Positions 1-6,001 of a stretch of DNA of 6,773 bases are shown here, piece by piece. The position numbers and the translations under genes are program-made. A model generated the notes under the pieces. The model was not told the origin of the DNA. It saw nothing but the letters and a program-made list of their open reading frames with translations, and made no database searches. Position 1 is the stretch's first letter, and every line of letters starts with the position of its first letter. The stretch is from Candidatus Anoxychlamydiales bacterium (GTDB taxonomy: Bacteria > Chlamydiota > Chlamydiia > Chlamydiales > SM23-39), in assembly GCA_011064865.1 (NCBI GenBank), contig JAAKFX010000088.1, positions 1-6,773 on the forward strand, in the 5' to 3' direction.

Positions 1-525
1 AAACCAAACATCATTATTAATAATTCAGTTCCTCTTTCAGAAGATCAAGCTAATTTATATATGACAACTGCGGAATATCAACGGTATTTGGGAATTTCAA
101 TTACAAATTTAACTCAATATAAATCTGCAGAGGGAAATTTTAAATCTTTTTTTTGGAAAAATAGGACTACTAATAAAATACGACAACCTTCTAAAGAAGA
201 ATTACGAAAACATATAGGTAAAATAAAACCTAATCTTATGAATAGACATTTTATAATTTTAAGAACCAAAGGCATTGAAAAATTACCTAAAAATACTGGA
301 AGTTGGTTTGAATATGATCAAACAAAAGAAAGAATTTTGTTTTGTGGTTTTTTTGTTTTAATTTTTCCTTATTTGTGTTGCTGTTATTGCGAAGATATTA
401 AAGATTTTAGATTTTCTTCTCCTTATAAAAATATACCGACGGTTAAAAGAAAGGTTGATGATAACGATATTTGCGATGGATATCAACGATCTCTTCCTAT
501 TATTAATGAACCAAATTTAGATTGA
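1..525 (+). CDS. C-terminal part of an unrecognised protein with one membrane segment and a Cys cluster (5' end outside window)
   Basis: The frame is open from the first base, so the gene probably begins upstream; 174 codons plus a TGA... TAG-free run to the TGA stop at 523-525 are visible. The first internal ATG is at 61, but nothing resembling a Shine-Dalgarno site precedes it, so I do not take it as the start. I do not recognise the family. The visible part is basic and polar at first, with many Lys, Arg and Asn. It then has one hydrophobic segment (bases about 334-390, ILFCGFFVLIFPYL) that ends in the cysteine cluster CCCYC at 376-390. A polar C-terminal tail of about 44 residues follows. 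One helix flanked by polar domains suggests a membrane-anchored protein. No catalytic motif is visible. The pattern could suit a secreted host-targeted protein, but that is inference. The coding call rests on the long open frame and its codon use, which matches the neighbours. Confidence 0.6.
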   Translation, partial: KPNIIINNSVPLSEDQANLYMTTAEYQRYLGISITNLTQYKSAEGNFKSFFWKNRTTNKIRQPSKEELRKHIGKIKPNLMNRHFIILRTKGIEKLPKNTGSWFEYDQTKERILFCGFFVLIFPYLCCCYCEDIKDFRFSSPYKNIPTVKRKVDDNDICDGYQRSLPIINEPNLD

Positions 526-814
526 TTTTTTTAGTAATACAAGTATTGCAATTTGACATTTGAAGCAGTTATTCCATTTGTAATTGTAATATTAGCTCTA
601 CTACTGATGAATTACATCTGTAATAACTATACAATGTTATTAAACAAGAAAATAAGATATTAAAATAATTTATTGTCATTTTTGATTTATAATATAATCA
701 ATCTTTATTTTAAATACTGCTGTTTATATAGAATGAACAATAATTGATATTAAATGCTCATCTTCAGTTGCTTATGGCTTTAAATGTTCTTTAAATTATA
801 AATTCAAATTTTAA

Positions 815-843
815 TTGACAATTTATTATAGCTTTGATAAGCT
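815..843 (+). promoter_or_regulatory. Candidate sigma70-type promoter for the peptide/436-residue gene pair
   Basis: A perfect -35 hexamer TTGACA lies at 815-820. With 17 bases of spacing, the -10 position (838-843) reads TAAGCT, which matches the consensus at only three of six positions. The predicted start of transcription would be near 850, giving a leader of about 40 bases before the GTG at 889. A 5-bp inverted repeat (AGCTT at 830-834, AAGCT at 839-843) overlaps the -10 and could be an operator or chance. The -35 is strong; the -10 is weak. Confidence 0.35.
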
Positions 844-878
844 TTATTTACTTTAATTGCAAATAAACAATAACTAAT

Positions 879-883
879 AGGTG
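879..883 (+). promoter_or_regulatory. Ribosome binding site that fixes a GTG start
   Basis: AGGTG lies five bases upstream of GTG at 889. The ATG at 887 is followed at once by TGA, so it cannot be the start. The next in-frame ATG at 943 lacks a comparable site. This supports GTG 889 as the start of the small peptide gene. Confidence 0.55.
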
Positions 884-888
884 TTAAT

Positions 889-1086
889 GTGATAAAATCA
901 AAAACGTATAATAAATCTTTTATTAAAAGAATAAAATCAACAATGGGTAAAAACGTTTTATCCATTCTAGGTACAGCTTCTATTATGGCAATTGGAGCTT
1001 TTGCTGGTTTTGCTGCTTTTGGAGCTATCGGGGCTAGTTTCGGAGTAATTTTGGGATATATTGCTGGAAGATCTCTAATCGGTTAA
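889..1086 (+). CDS. Small basic glycine-zipper membrane peptide, 65 residues
   Basis: The function is unknown. The peptide has two parts. Residues 1-22 are basic (Lys 3, 5, 9, 13, 16, 21 and Arg 14) with no acidic residue anywhere. Residues 23-65 are hydrophobic and rich in Gly and Ala. Glycines 48, 52, 56 and 60 form an unbroken GxxxGxxxGxxxG zipper, and G36/G40 form a further GxxxG pair; such spacing drives helix packing and oligomerisation in membranes. The hydrophobic part is long enough for one kinked helix or a helical hairpin. Start is GTG at 889, chosen by the AGGTG site just upstream. Similar composition occurs in pore-forming bacteriocins, holin-like peptides, small membrane toxins and glycine-zipper proteins, and I cannot choose among them. 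It has neither a double-glycine leader nor a signal-peptidase site that I trust. The next gene begins 39 bases downstream on the same strand, so the two are probably co-transcribed. Confidence 0.7.
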   Translation: MIKSKTYNKSFIKRIKSTMGKNVLSILGTASIMAIGAFAGFAAFGAIGASFGVILGYIAGRSLIG

Positions 1087-1116
1087 TTGCATTAAAATAT
1101 TAATTGCATTAAAATA
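1083..1116 (+). repeat. Perfect 17-bp tandem duplication across a stop codon
   Basis: Positions 1083-1099 and 1100-1116 are identical over all 17 bases (TTAATTGCATTAAAATA). The first copy contains the TAA stop (1084-1086) of the peptide gene. The second copy ends at the first base of the AGAGG ribosome binding site (1116-1120) of the next gene. It looks like replication slippage or a recent tandem duplication that lengthened the spacer between two co-transcribed genes without changing either protein. Confidence 0.9.
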
Positions 1117-1125
1117 GAGGTTATT

Positions 1126-2436
1126 ATGAGCACTATATATAAAACACAGCTGAAAGATAGTGATAATTCACAAAATATTATAAATTTAAAAAAAGTATTT
1201 CCTGAATTTTTATCATATTTTTTACTTGCAAAAACAAAAACCAAAAGTTCATTAGCTTATCTTTTGCCTTATGATTCTTCATCTAAAATTAAAAAAGATT
1301 TAGAGAAAGGATTAAAAGAATATCAGATGCTTTTAAATATGTTTCAAATTGCAATTTCTGAATATAATAGAGGTAATCTGCAAAGATTTGATCCTATTGT
1401 TGGAGAAAATGCATGTCAAATTAGAGCGGTAAAAATAGTTTCGATGTTTTCAAATAATCTTGTAGATTTTACTTATCTAGAAAAAAAAGCCTTAGAAGCT
1501 CAAAAAACTATTGAACAATTACTATTACCAAAAAATATTACAACGTTAATTCAAAGTAAAATGTCTTTAAAAGAATTACTAAATAAGGAAAATCTTCAAA
1601 TCTTTTTGACAGATGATGAGTTGTATCTTTTAAAATCATTTATTTTAACTGAATCAAAAATTTCTCAGCCATCAGAGGTAATGTTTTATATTCAAAAGAA
1701 TCTTTTCTTAGAAACAAAAGAGCCTAATGAAGAAAAAAATATTTCGCCAAAATTTGAAAGAGAAAAAGCTTATCCAAAAAATTTAAAAAAATATGGTAAT
1801 GTATCTTCAAAATTTACTGAAAAACTATTTAGAAGAATAAGAAAATTATTATCGAAAGAATCTATTCTCTATCTCAAAGATATTACTAACAAGCATCAGG
1901 ACGAATCATTAAAAGAGATGATATCAGATAAATTTGAAACAAGACATTTAAACTGCTATTGTATGCCTATGTTTTGGAGTTATAAGACTCTATTTCTCGC
2001 TTTGCAAAAAGAAAACATTCCAATAATTGTTCATGCAAAATTTATAGATAATAAAACTCAGGATTTTCAAGTTGTTGATGAAGAGTTTTTACTATATGAG
2101 AATTTTAATGATTTAGAAAATCATTCATATTCTTCTAAATTAGCAAATATTTCGGATTTTAATAGACCTGCGGTTGTTATTCAAGGGATTGTCTATCAAA
2201 ATTTTGATAATGATTTTAAAAGTGAATGGAAAGAGTTTATGAAATCTTGCAGTATCAAACATGTGATTTTAGCTGGCGCTGCAGATCATAGGCAATATCC
2301 AGATCCAAAATTAGATCATATGATTAGTGATTTAAAAGATGAAGAATATGAAAATTATAAAGTTATGGCAAGTAAAAGAGGTTTTTCACTTGAAAATCCA
2401 TCTACATTTTTTATCCAACATGTTTACGCTTTTTAA
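1126..2436 (+). CDS. Unrecognised 436-residue protein, probably soluble
   Basis: I do not recognise this family. Start is ATG at 1126 with AGAGG at 1116-1120, five bases upstream; stop is TAA. There is no signal peptide and no clear membrane segment. Residues 1-200 look largely helical and rich in Lys, Leu and Glu. Residues 200-245 are a basic, polar linker. Residues 250-436 look like a separate alpha/beta domain with the visible elements NCYCMPMFW (276-284, Cys277 and Cys279), a hydrophobic strand ending in His303, RPAVVIQGIV (347-356), and HVILAG (379-384) followed by DHRQYPDP (387-394). A Cys at the start of a helix, a later P-A-V-V strand, a His-started hydrophobic strand and a DP pair recall papain-fold (C39-like) peptidases, but this is a distant pattern and not a family assignment. 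It lies 39 bases after the glycine-zipper peptide on the same strand, so co-expression is likely. A secreted effector is an alternative. Confidence 0.75.
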   Translation: MSTIYKTQLKDSDNSQNIINLKKVFPEFLSYFLLAKTKTKSSLAYLLPYDSSSKIKKDLEKGLKEYQMLLNMFQIAISEYNRGNLQRFDPIVGENACQIRAVKIVSMFSNNLVDFTYLEKKALEAQKTIEQLLLPKNITTLIQSKMSLKELLNKENLQIFLTDDELYLLKSFILTESKISQPSEVMFYIQKNLFLETKEPNEEKNISPKFEREKAYPKNLKKYGNVSSKFTEKLFRRIRKLLSKESILYLKDITNKHQDESLKEMISDKFETRHLNCYCMPMFWSYKTLFLALQKENIPIIVHAKFIDNKTQDFQVVDEEFLLYENFNDLENHSYSSKLANISDFNRPAVVIQGIVYQNFDNDFKSEWKEFMKSCSIKHVILAGAADHRQYPDPKLDHMISDLKDEEYENYKVMASKRGFSLENPSTFFIQHVYAF

Positions 2437-2452
2437 ATTTACTAAAGTTAAT

Positions 2453-2479
2453 GAAAAATTAGACTAATTATTTTTTTTT
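2453..2479. terminator. Weak bidirectional intrinsic terminator between convergent genes
   Basis: AATTA (2457-2461) and TAATT (2465-2469) form a 5-bp stem around GAC. The stem is extended by A's on the left and, past a bulged A, T's on the right. Nine T's follow at 2471-2479 on the + strand. On the minus strand the same hairpin is followed by a run of five T's. It lies between the + strand 436-residue gene and the minus strand transporter pair, and overlaps the transporter's stop codon. The stem has no G/C pairs, so it is weak. Confidence 0.4.
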
Positions 2480-3721
2480 CTATTTTTTGTTACTATTTTT
2501 TTTATTGACCAGATACTTTCTTCAATAAAAATAGCAGATAAGAAAAATAAAGCACTGAATTCCATAGAAAGGAGTAAAATATTAGAATCTTTAGTTTTGT
2601 ATAGCTCTAGAATAGTAGCTACTATGCAGGAAAATAACCATGACGCGCTTCCTAATCTACGAATATATACTTTTGAATGATCCTTAATAAATATACCTAA
2701 TAAAAAGGTCAAAATAAGAACTACTCCAAGATTGGCAATATAATAATTTGCTAGATTTATCAAAATTTTCATTGGAGGTGAAATTTGAATAAAAGTATAT
2801 GCAGCCGTACCGATTAAACCAATTATAGCATACTCTTTTGCGCCTCCAAATTTAGGTACTATAGCTTCCCAGCTAGCAGAAGCAAAGTATATATTCACTA
2901 CGATATTACAAATAGTGAATAATATCACAAAGAATGTAGTAAGTAACTTAAATGAAAATCCCATGTCAAGAAGGTATTTAAAAATAGGAAGAGAGGAATT
3001 ATCTAAAGTTAACCAAATACTAGACATTTGAAAAAAAGTGAAGAGAAAAGCCATTAATGTTAGAGCAAGATAAGAATCTGCTAAAGAGCGAGAATGTCTA
3101 AAAAAAGTTGGTAAATTTACAGTTCCAGGTAGTAAATATATAATTATTAGACCTATTGCAGAAAAAGAAAGTTCCCAATTACCTGATAAGATAACAGTGT
3201 TTTTTGAAACAATTAGCCCAAAGATTTGATAGATGATTAATATGGGTAAACAGATAAGATTTATCCATTTAATTATTTTGATTCCTCCAATAGCTAAAAG
3301 CGCACCTAGAAGACCTAAAGCAGCACCACTTCTTATGGAAAGAATATTTGTCTTTATTGAATCTATTTGAAAAATATCATCTATAGCAGTTTCGGCTGAT
3401 TTTAATTGAAAGATATACCAGCTTAAAAATGCTAAAATTAAGCAAAAAGCGGCAAATATAGCACTCGGTTTTCCTAGAGTTTTACCAATATTTTCAATAG
3501 AATTAGATCTATCTTTTGCTTGCCATAGAAATGATTCCAATGCCAATAAACCATAAAAGAAGATTGCCAACACAAATTGATCCTATAGCAATATTAGGAC
3601 TATAGTCTTTAGCTAAATGCCAGCCTAAAACCATACCCCATATTCCTATTGAAGCACTTTGAATACTTGCAAGTGTCCAAAAATTTTGTCGAGTATCTAA
3701 GATAGGTTTATGAGCTTTCAT
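2464..3721 (-). pseudogene. Frameshifted NCS1-like permease, paralogue of the upstream gene
   Basis: Two overlapping minus-strand frames together make one transporter. The first (start ATG 3721-3719) gives 70 residues and stops at TAG 3511-3509. The second continues the homology to a TAG at 2466-2464. Alignment with the intact neighbour puts the break after SMASK: dropping one base from the four T's at 3514-3517 (AAAA on the coding strand) yields SMASK-DRSNSIEN and a 418-residue protein against 421 for the neighbour. Shared landmarks are PTFFRHSRS (about 204-212), the NIYFASASWEAIVP helix and GGAKEYAIIGL, matching PTFFRHSKT, NVYSSSVGWEIIAP and AGIKEYLILGL. No other stop or shift is visible. 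The start overlaps the upstream stop as ATGA, with AAGGA about eight bases upstream inside that gene, so translation is probably coupled. The break may be a recent mutation, a sequencing error, or recoding; there is no classical slippery signal. If disrupted, the 70-residue product holds barely one or two helices and would not transport. Confidence 0.8.
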
Positions 3722-4983
3722 GATTTAATCCTTTTAAATAAGAGTATGCATGGTAAGAATATAGCTAGAGTAAGAGTTACTAAAATAAAACCTACAAGTA
3801 GAGGGGATATTTTTTCTAATATAACTTTGAAAAGCTGTAAAACATTGATAGTAGTGGATAAAATCCAAGCAATAAAATACGTAAGCTTTTCTTGAGTATT
3901 AGGGGAGCGTTTAATAATTAAACTCCATATATATCCTAGTATTAATACAAAGCTTAAGTTTACTAAAGAATAATCTGTTAAATTTGCTAAAAGTTCCATT
4001 GAGATGATATTTGAAATTAAGATAAAACCAATAGTTAGACCTAAGCCTAAAATTAAATATTCTTTTATTCCAGCTAGTATTGGAGCTATTATCTCCCATC
4101 CAACAGAAGAAGAGTAAACATTTGAAATATTTGCACCAATAGCTGATACAAAAATAAAAACAATTAAAGAACTTTTTAATAATAATCCAGTTGATAGTAA
4201 AGCTCCATTTGTTTTAATTCCAAACCAAGGCTCAATTAAAGAGCCTAAAAAAATACCTCCAAAACCGATCAAAAAGCTTAATATTTGAATCACTGTGATT
4301 GCATTAATAGAATCTCTTTTAGTTTTGCTATGTCTAAAAAAAGTTGGAATATCGATAGTTATTCCTAAACTAGTTGTTAAAATAATTGGAAGTCCTGAAA
4401 TTGAGATGCCTGTACTAGTTTTTTCTGGCAGAGCATGATCGGACCCAAAAATCATTCCAATAAAAGCAAAAAACAAAAGAGGAAGAGAAATAACAGACAC
4501 CCATTTTATAATTTTTATTCCATTCATACAAAAAAGAGTGCTGAAAATCCCAATTAGAACACCAATTTGCATAAAGCGATTAACTCCAATATTTGTCTCT
4601 ATTGGAATTAAATAACTCAAAGCATTACTAGCTAAAGTTGTTTGCATAATAAACCACGCAAGAGTTGATAACAAAAGTAAGACAGCTATAAAATATGAAC
4701 CAAATCTTCCAAAATAATCTCTAGAAATGTCAATTGCACTTTTTCTACCTTTGAAAGTCATGTTGATGATCAATAAACGAATAATCCATAAAAGAACATT
4801 CGCTAATATTAAAGTCAAAATAGCACTTATAAAATTGCTATTATTGATTATTAGAATGCTTCCAATTAAAATAGGAAGAGACGTAACTCCAGTTAATTGG
4901 ATAGCTGCAAGTTGCCACCAAGATTGCTTTAAATCAGGCAGCTTTATATGATGTATTCTTTTTTTATCTTTGTTAATTATCAT
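3718..4983 (-). CDS. NCS1-like nucleobase:cation symporter family permease
   Basis: This is an inner-membrane transporter of about 12 hydrophobic helices in 421 residues, close to the roughly 420 of E. coli CodB. Features recalling the NCS1 family are the N-terminal WWQLAAIQ (22-29) before the first helix; KSAIDISRDYFGRFG (81-95) after helix 2, where NCS1 members have a similar loop ending in FG; DIPTFFRHSKT (211-221) at the position of the family's P-D-x-T/S-R-Y/F loop; and NVYSSSVGWEIIAP (288-301), comparable to the family's x-x-x-Y-S/T-x-x-L helix. NCS1 proteins import cytosine, purines, allantoin, hydantoins or thiamine precursors with H+ or Na+. The substrate cannot be told here; nucleobase salvage would fit a symbiont. 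The start ATG has no strong ribosome binding site, but a promoter-like pair lies about 25-55 bases upstream. The gene leads an apparent two-gene operon, its TGA overlapping the next ATG. The family call is by motif memory, not by search. Confidence 0.75.
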   Translation of the reverse strand: MIINKDKKRIHHIKLPDLKQSWWQLAAIQLTGVTSLPILIGSILIINNSNFISAILTLILANVLLWIIRLLIINMTFKGRKSAIDISRDYFGRFGSYFIAVLLLLSTLAWFIMQTTLASNALSYLIPIETNIGVNRFMQIGVLIGIFSTLFCMNGIKIIKWVSVISLPLLFFAFIGMIFGSDHALPEKTSTGISISGLPIILTTSLGITIDIPTFFRHSKTKRDSINAITVIQILSFLIGFGGIFLGSLIEPWFGIKTNGALLSTGLLLKSSLIVFIFVSAIGANISNVYSSSVGWEIIAPILAGIKEYLILGLGLTIGFILISNIISMELLANLTDYSLVNLSFVLILGYIWSLIIKRSPNTQEKLTYFIAWILSTTINVLQLFKVILEKISPLLVGFILVTLTLAIFLPCILLFKRIKS

Positions 4984-5005
4984 TCAATTTAGAGATACTA
5001 TTTTT

Positions 5006-5038
5006 TTTATAGTAATTTATTTTTTATATAAACGTCAA
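5006..5038 (-). promoter_or_regulatory. Candidate promoter for the permease operon
   Basis: Reading the minus strand, TTGACG (5038-5033) matches the -35 consensus at five of six bases. After 18 bases comes TACTAT (5014-5009, four of six). TATAAA (5011-5006, five of six) overlaps it at a long 21-base spacing. Transcription would begin about 20 bases before the permease ATG at 4983. A/T richness makes chance -10 matches common, so the -35 carries most of the weight. Confidence 0.4.
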
Positions 5039-5113
5039 ACTTATGAATTTTTCTGAAAATAATATGAATAATTTTCAATAATCTTTACAAAAAAACATAA
5101 AAATTAATTTATA

Positions 5114-5133
5114 TAAAATATTTGGATATTTTA
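5114..5133. repeat. 8-bp perfect inverted repeat in divergent promoter region
   Basis: TAAAATAT (5114-5121) and ATATTTTA (5126-5133) are exact reverse complements around TTGG. It could be a protein-binding site or an mRNA hairpin. All paired bases are A/T, so chance occurrence in this background is quite possible. Confidence 0.4.
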
Positions 5134-5220
5134 CGAATATAAGTAAATAACAAATTAAATAAATTTTAGTATCTAGTATTAGATCATCATAAAAAAATAT
5201 TTAATAATAATTCAATTTCT

Positions 5221-5237
5221 TCAAATATATTATTTGA
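5221..5237. promoter_or_regulatory. Operator-like palindrome overlapping the acetyltransferase -35 box
   Basis: TCAAATA (5221-5227) and TATTTGA (5231-5237) are perfect 7-bp reverse complements around a 3-base centre. The right arm overlaps the -35 hexamer (5234-5239) of the downstream promoter. A 17-bp dyad at this place is what a dimeric repressor would occupy. No regulator gene is in the window, so the assignment rests only on symmetry and position. Confidence 0.35.
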
Positions 5238-5264
5238 TTTTATTTGTATTGATAAAAATATAAT
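5234..5264 (+). promoter_or_regulatory. Promoter for the GNAT acetyltransferase gene
   Basis: A perfect TATAAT at 5259-5264 is preceded, 19 bases earlier, by TTGATT (5234-5239, four of six). The spacing is longer than the 17-base optimum. The transcript would start near 5271, about 35 bases before the ATG at 5307 and only nine before the alternative GTG at 5280, which favours the ATG. Confidence 0.45.
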
Positions 5265-5306
5265 AATTGCATATATTTTGTGAAGTTCAATAAAAAGAAG
5301 ATTTGT

Positions 5307-5822
5307 ATGGCAAATGCTCTTCCAAAATTTAATCCTTTAAAAAATATTGATAAAATTAAATTTATACAAGTGAATGGTAATTCACAATATTTTCCAATTA
5401 TTATTAAATCTTTTAAAGAACGTTTAGAGCATCTCTATGGTAATCAGGATAAAGGAATAGAGAAGGTCAAAAAATCAGATGATAGGATTTGTGAAGTGTT
5501 ATTCGTCAATAAATCTCCTGTTGGATTAATTGTATTAAAAAAAGAATTACAAAATGAGTATGGGATTAGTAATTCTTTGGAATTAAAAACTCTTTTTTTA
5601 ATCAATCCGGAAAAAAACTCAGGTCAAGGTTATGGCACCCTACTTATTAAAAGAATACTTATAAAAGCCAAAAAATTAAAAGCTCAGTCGATTTATTGTA
5701 CATGTGCTCAGTCTAATATTAATTCATTCTTGTTCATCCAAAAGATGGACTTCACTGTTCATAAAATCATATCTAAAGGTGACAATAAAAAAGAATTTGT
5801 TTTTAAAAGAAATCTAAAATAA
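5307..5822 (+). CDS. GNAT-family N-acetyltransferase
   Basis: A 171-residue protein, about the usual length of a single-domain GNAT enzyme, which moves an acetyl group from acetyl-CoA to an amine. Visible elements in order: a strand around CEVLFVNKSPVGLIVLKK (62-79); strand 4 and the acetyl-CoA loop, LKTLFLINPEKNSGQGYG (93-110), where the canonical R/Q-x-x-G-x-G/A reads S-G-Q-G-Y-G so the first position is Ser; the following helix; then the C-terminal SNINSFLFIQKMDF (136-149), matching the N-x-x-A/S-x-x-F-Y-x-K-x-G-F hallmark but with Asp in place of Gly. The acceptor cannot be predicted; protein, antibiotic and small-metabolite targets are all possible. I start at ATG 5307, preceded by AAGAAG at 5295-5300, rather than the in-frame GTG at 5280, which has no ribosome binding site and would add nine lysine-rich residues. 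It is transcribed divergently from the permeases and appears to be a single-gene unit. Confidence 0.8.
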   Translation: MANALPKFNPLKNIDKIKFIQVNGNSQYFPIIIKSFKERLEHLYGNQDKGIEKVKKSDDRICEVLFVNKSPVGLIVLKKELQNEYGISNSLELKTLFLINPEKNSGQGYGTLLIKRILIKAKKLKAQSIYCTCAQSNINSFLFIQKMDFTVHKIISKGDNKKEFVFKRNLK

Positions 5823-5859
5823 TAACAAATTTTGATCTTCATAGTTTTAGTAGGATTAA

Positions 5860-5899
5860 AAAAAAAATTGAATTCTGGATGATTTTTATCAATATTTTT
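5860..5899 (+). terminator. Weak terminator-like hairpin after the acetyltransferase gene
   Basis: An A run plus ATTGA (5867-5871) can pair with TCAAT (5889-5893) and, past a two-base bulge, with the T run that follows (5895-5900). An inner TGAT/ATCA stem (5880-5891) may also form. The A-tract/T-tract structure could end transcription, but it has a large loop and only one or two G/C pairs. Confidence 0.25.
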
Positions 5900-5935
5900 T
5901 CATTTTCAAATTATTCTTTAATATAAGAAAAATTC

Positions 5936-5966
5936 TTGTTTATAGAAGTCTTCTTTGATATATATT
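5936..5966 (+). promoter_or_regulatory. Possible promoter with internal palindrome before the MFS gene
   Basis: TTGTTT (5936-5941, four of six) is followed after 19 bases by TATATT (5961-5966, five of six). The spacer holds an 11-bp palindrome, AGAAG-T-CTTCT (5944-5954), which could be an operator. Both hexamers are plausible, but the background is so A/T-rich that confidence is low. Confidence 0.25.
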
Positions 5967-6001
5967 AATAATAAATATTTAAATTGTGGTAAATATTGAT
6001 T

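Larger units (their letters stand above)
526..888. other. 363-base intergenic gap with little beyond promoter signals
   Basis: No convincing gene was found on either strand. The region is almost pure A/T. It holds a short imperfect hairpin just after the upstream gene (534-549, arms GTAATA and TATTGC) that is not followed by a T tract, so it is not a typical terminator. There is a 5-bp stem at 611-624, two TTGACA hexamers (553-558 and 815-820), and a small AGCTT/AAGCT stem at 830-843. Only the second TTGACA is well placed for a gene. The length of the gap in an otherwise compact window leaves room for a small RNA or regulatory leader, but I see no direct sign of one. Confidence 0.5.
4984..5306. 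other. Divergent intergenic region between permease and acetyltransferase genes
   Basis: These 323 bases are extremely A/T-rich and hold no gene I can support. They separate divergently transcribed units, so both promoters should be here. On the minus side is a TTGACG-based promoter (5006-5038). In the middle are an 8-bp perfect inverted repeat (5114-5133) and a 5-bp one (ATCTA 5171-5175, TAGAT 5180-5184). On the plus side are a palindrome (5221-5237) and a TATAAT promoter (5234-5264). GTG at 5280 is in frame with the downstream gene, but only nine bases from the predicted transcript start and without a ribosome binding site. Confidence 0.5.

Noticed and set aside
61..525. ATG 61 as the true start of the left-edge gene
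   Set aside because: The frame is already open from base 1 with similar codon use and no ribosome binding site precedes 61, so the start is probably outside the window.
889..1086. Double-glycine leader bacteriocin
   Set aside because: The N-terminal part is strongly basic and lacks the acidic/hydrophobic leader pattern ending in GG or GA, and no ABC exporter is visible in the window.
1083..1116. Tandem repeat as a CRISPR or att site
   Set aside because: There are only two abutting copies with no spacer, and no cas, integrase or transposase gene is nearby; simple tandem duplication explains it.
3509..3521. Programmed ribosomal frameshift in the second permease
   Set aside because: Not favoured: AAA-AGA-TAG allows Lys tRNA to re-pair one base forward, but there is no strong stop-linked shift motif or upstream stimulator, and the intact paralogue has no such site.
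3710..3895. 61-codon + strand frame beginning near the permease junction
   Set aside because: It lies antisense over the end of the intact permease gene, whose protein has clear family motifs; no ribosome binding site and no domain.
3911..4099. 62-codon minus strand frame
   Set aside because: It is a shifted frame within the permease gene; composition is unlike a real protein.
4727..4951. 74-codon + strand frame
   Set aside because: Antisense to the first helices of the permease; hydrophobic only because it mirrors membrane-helix codons.
5280..5306. GTG 5280 as the acetyltransferase start
   Set aside because: It has no ribosome binding site and sits only nine bases after the predicted transcript start; ATG 5307 is preceded by AAGAAG.
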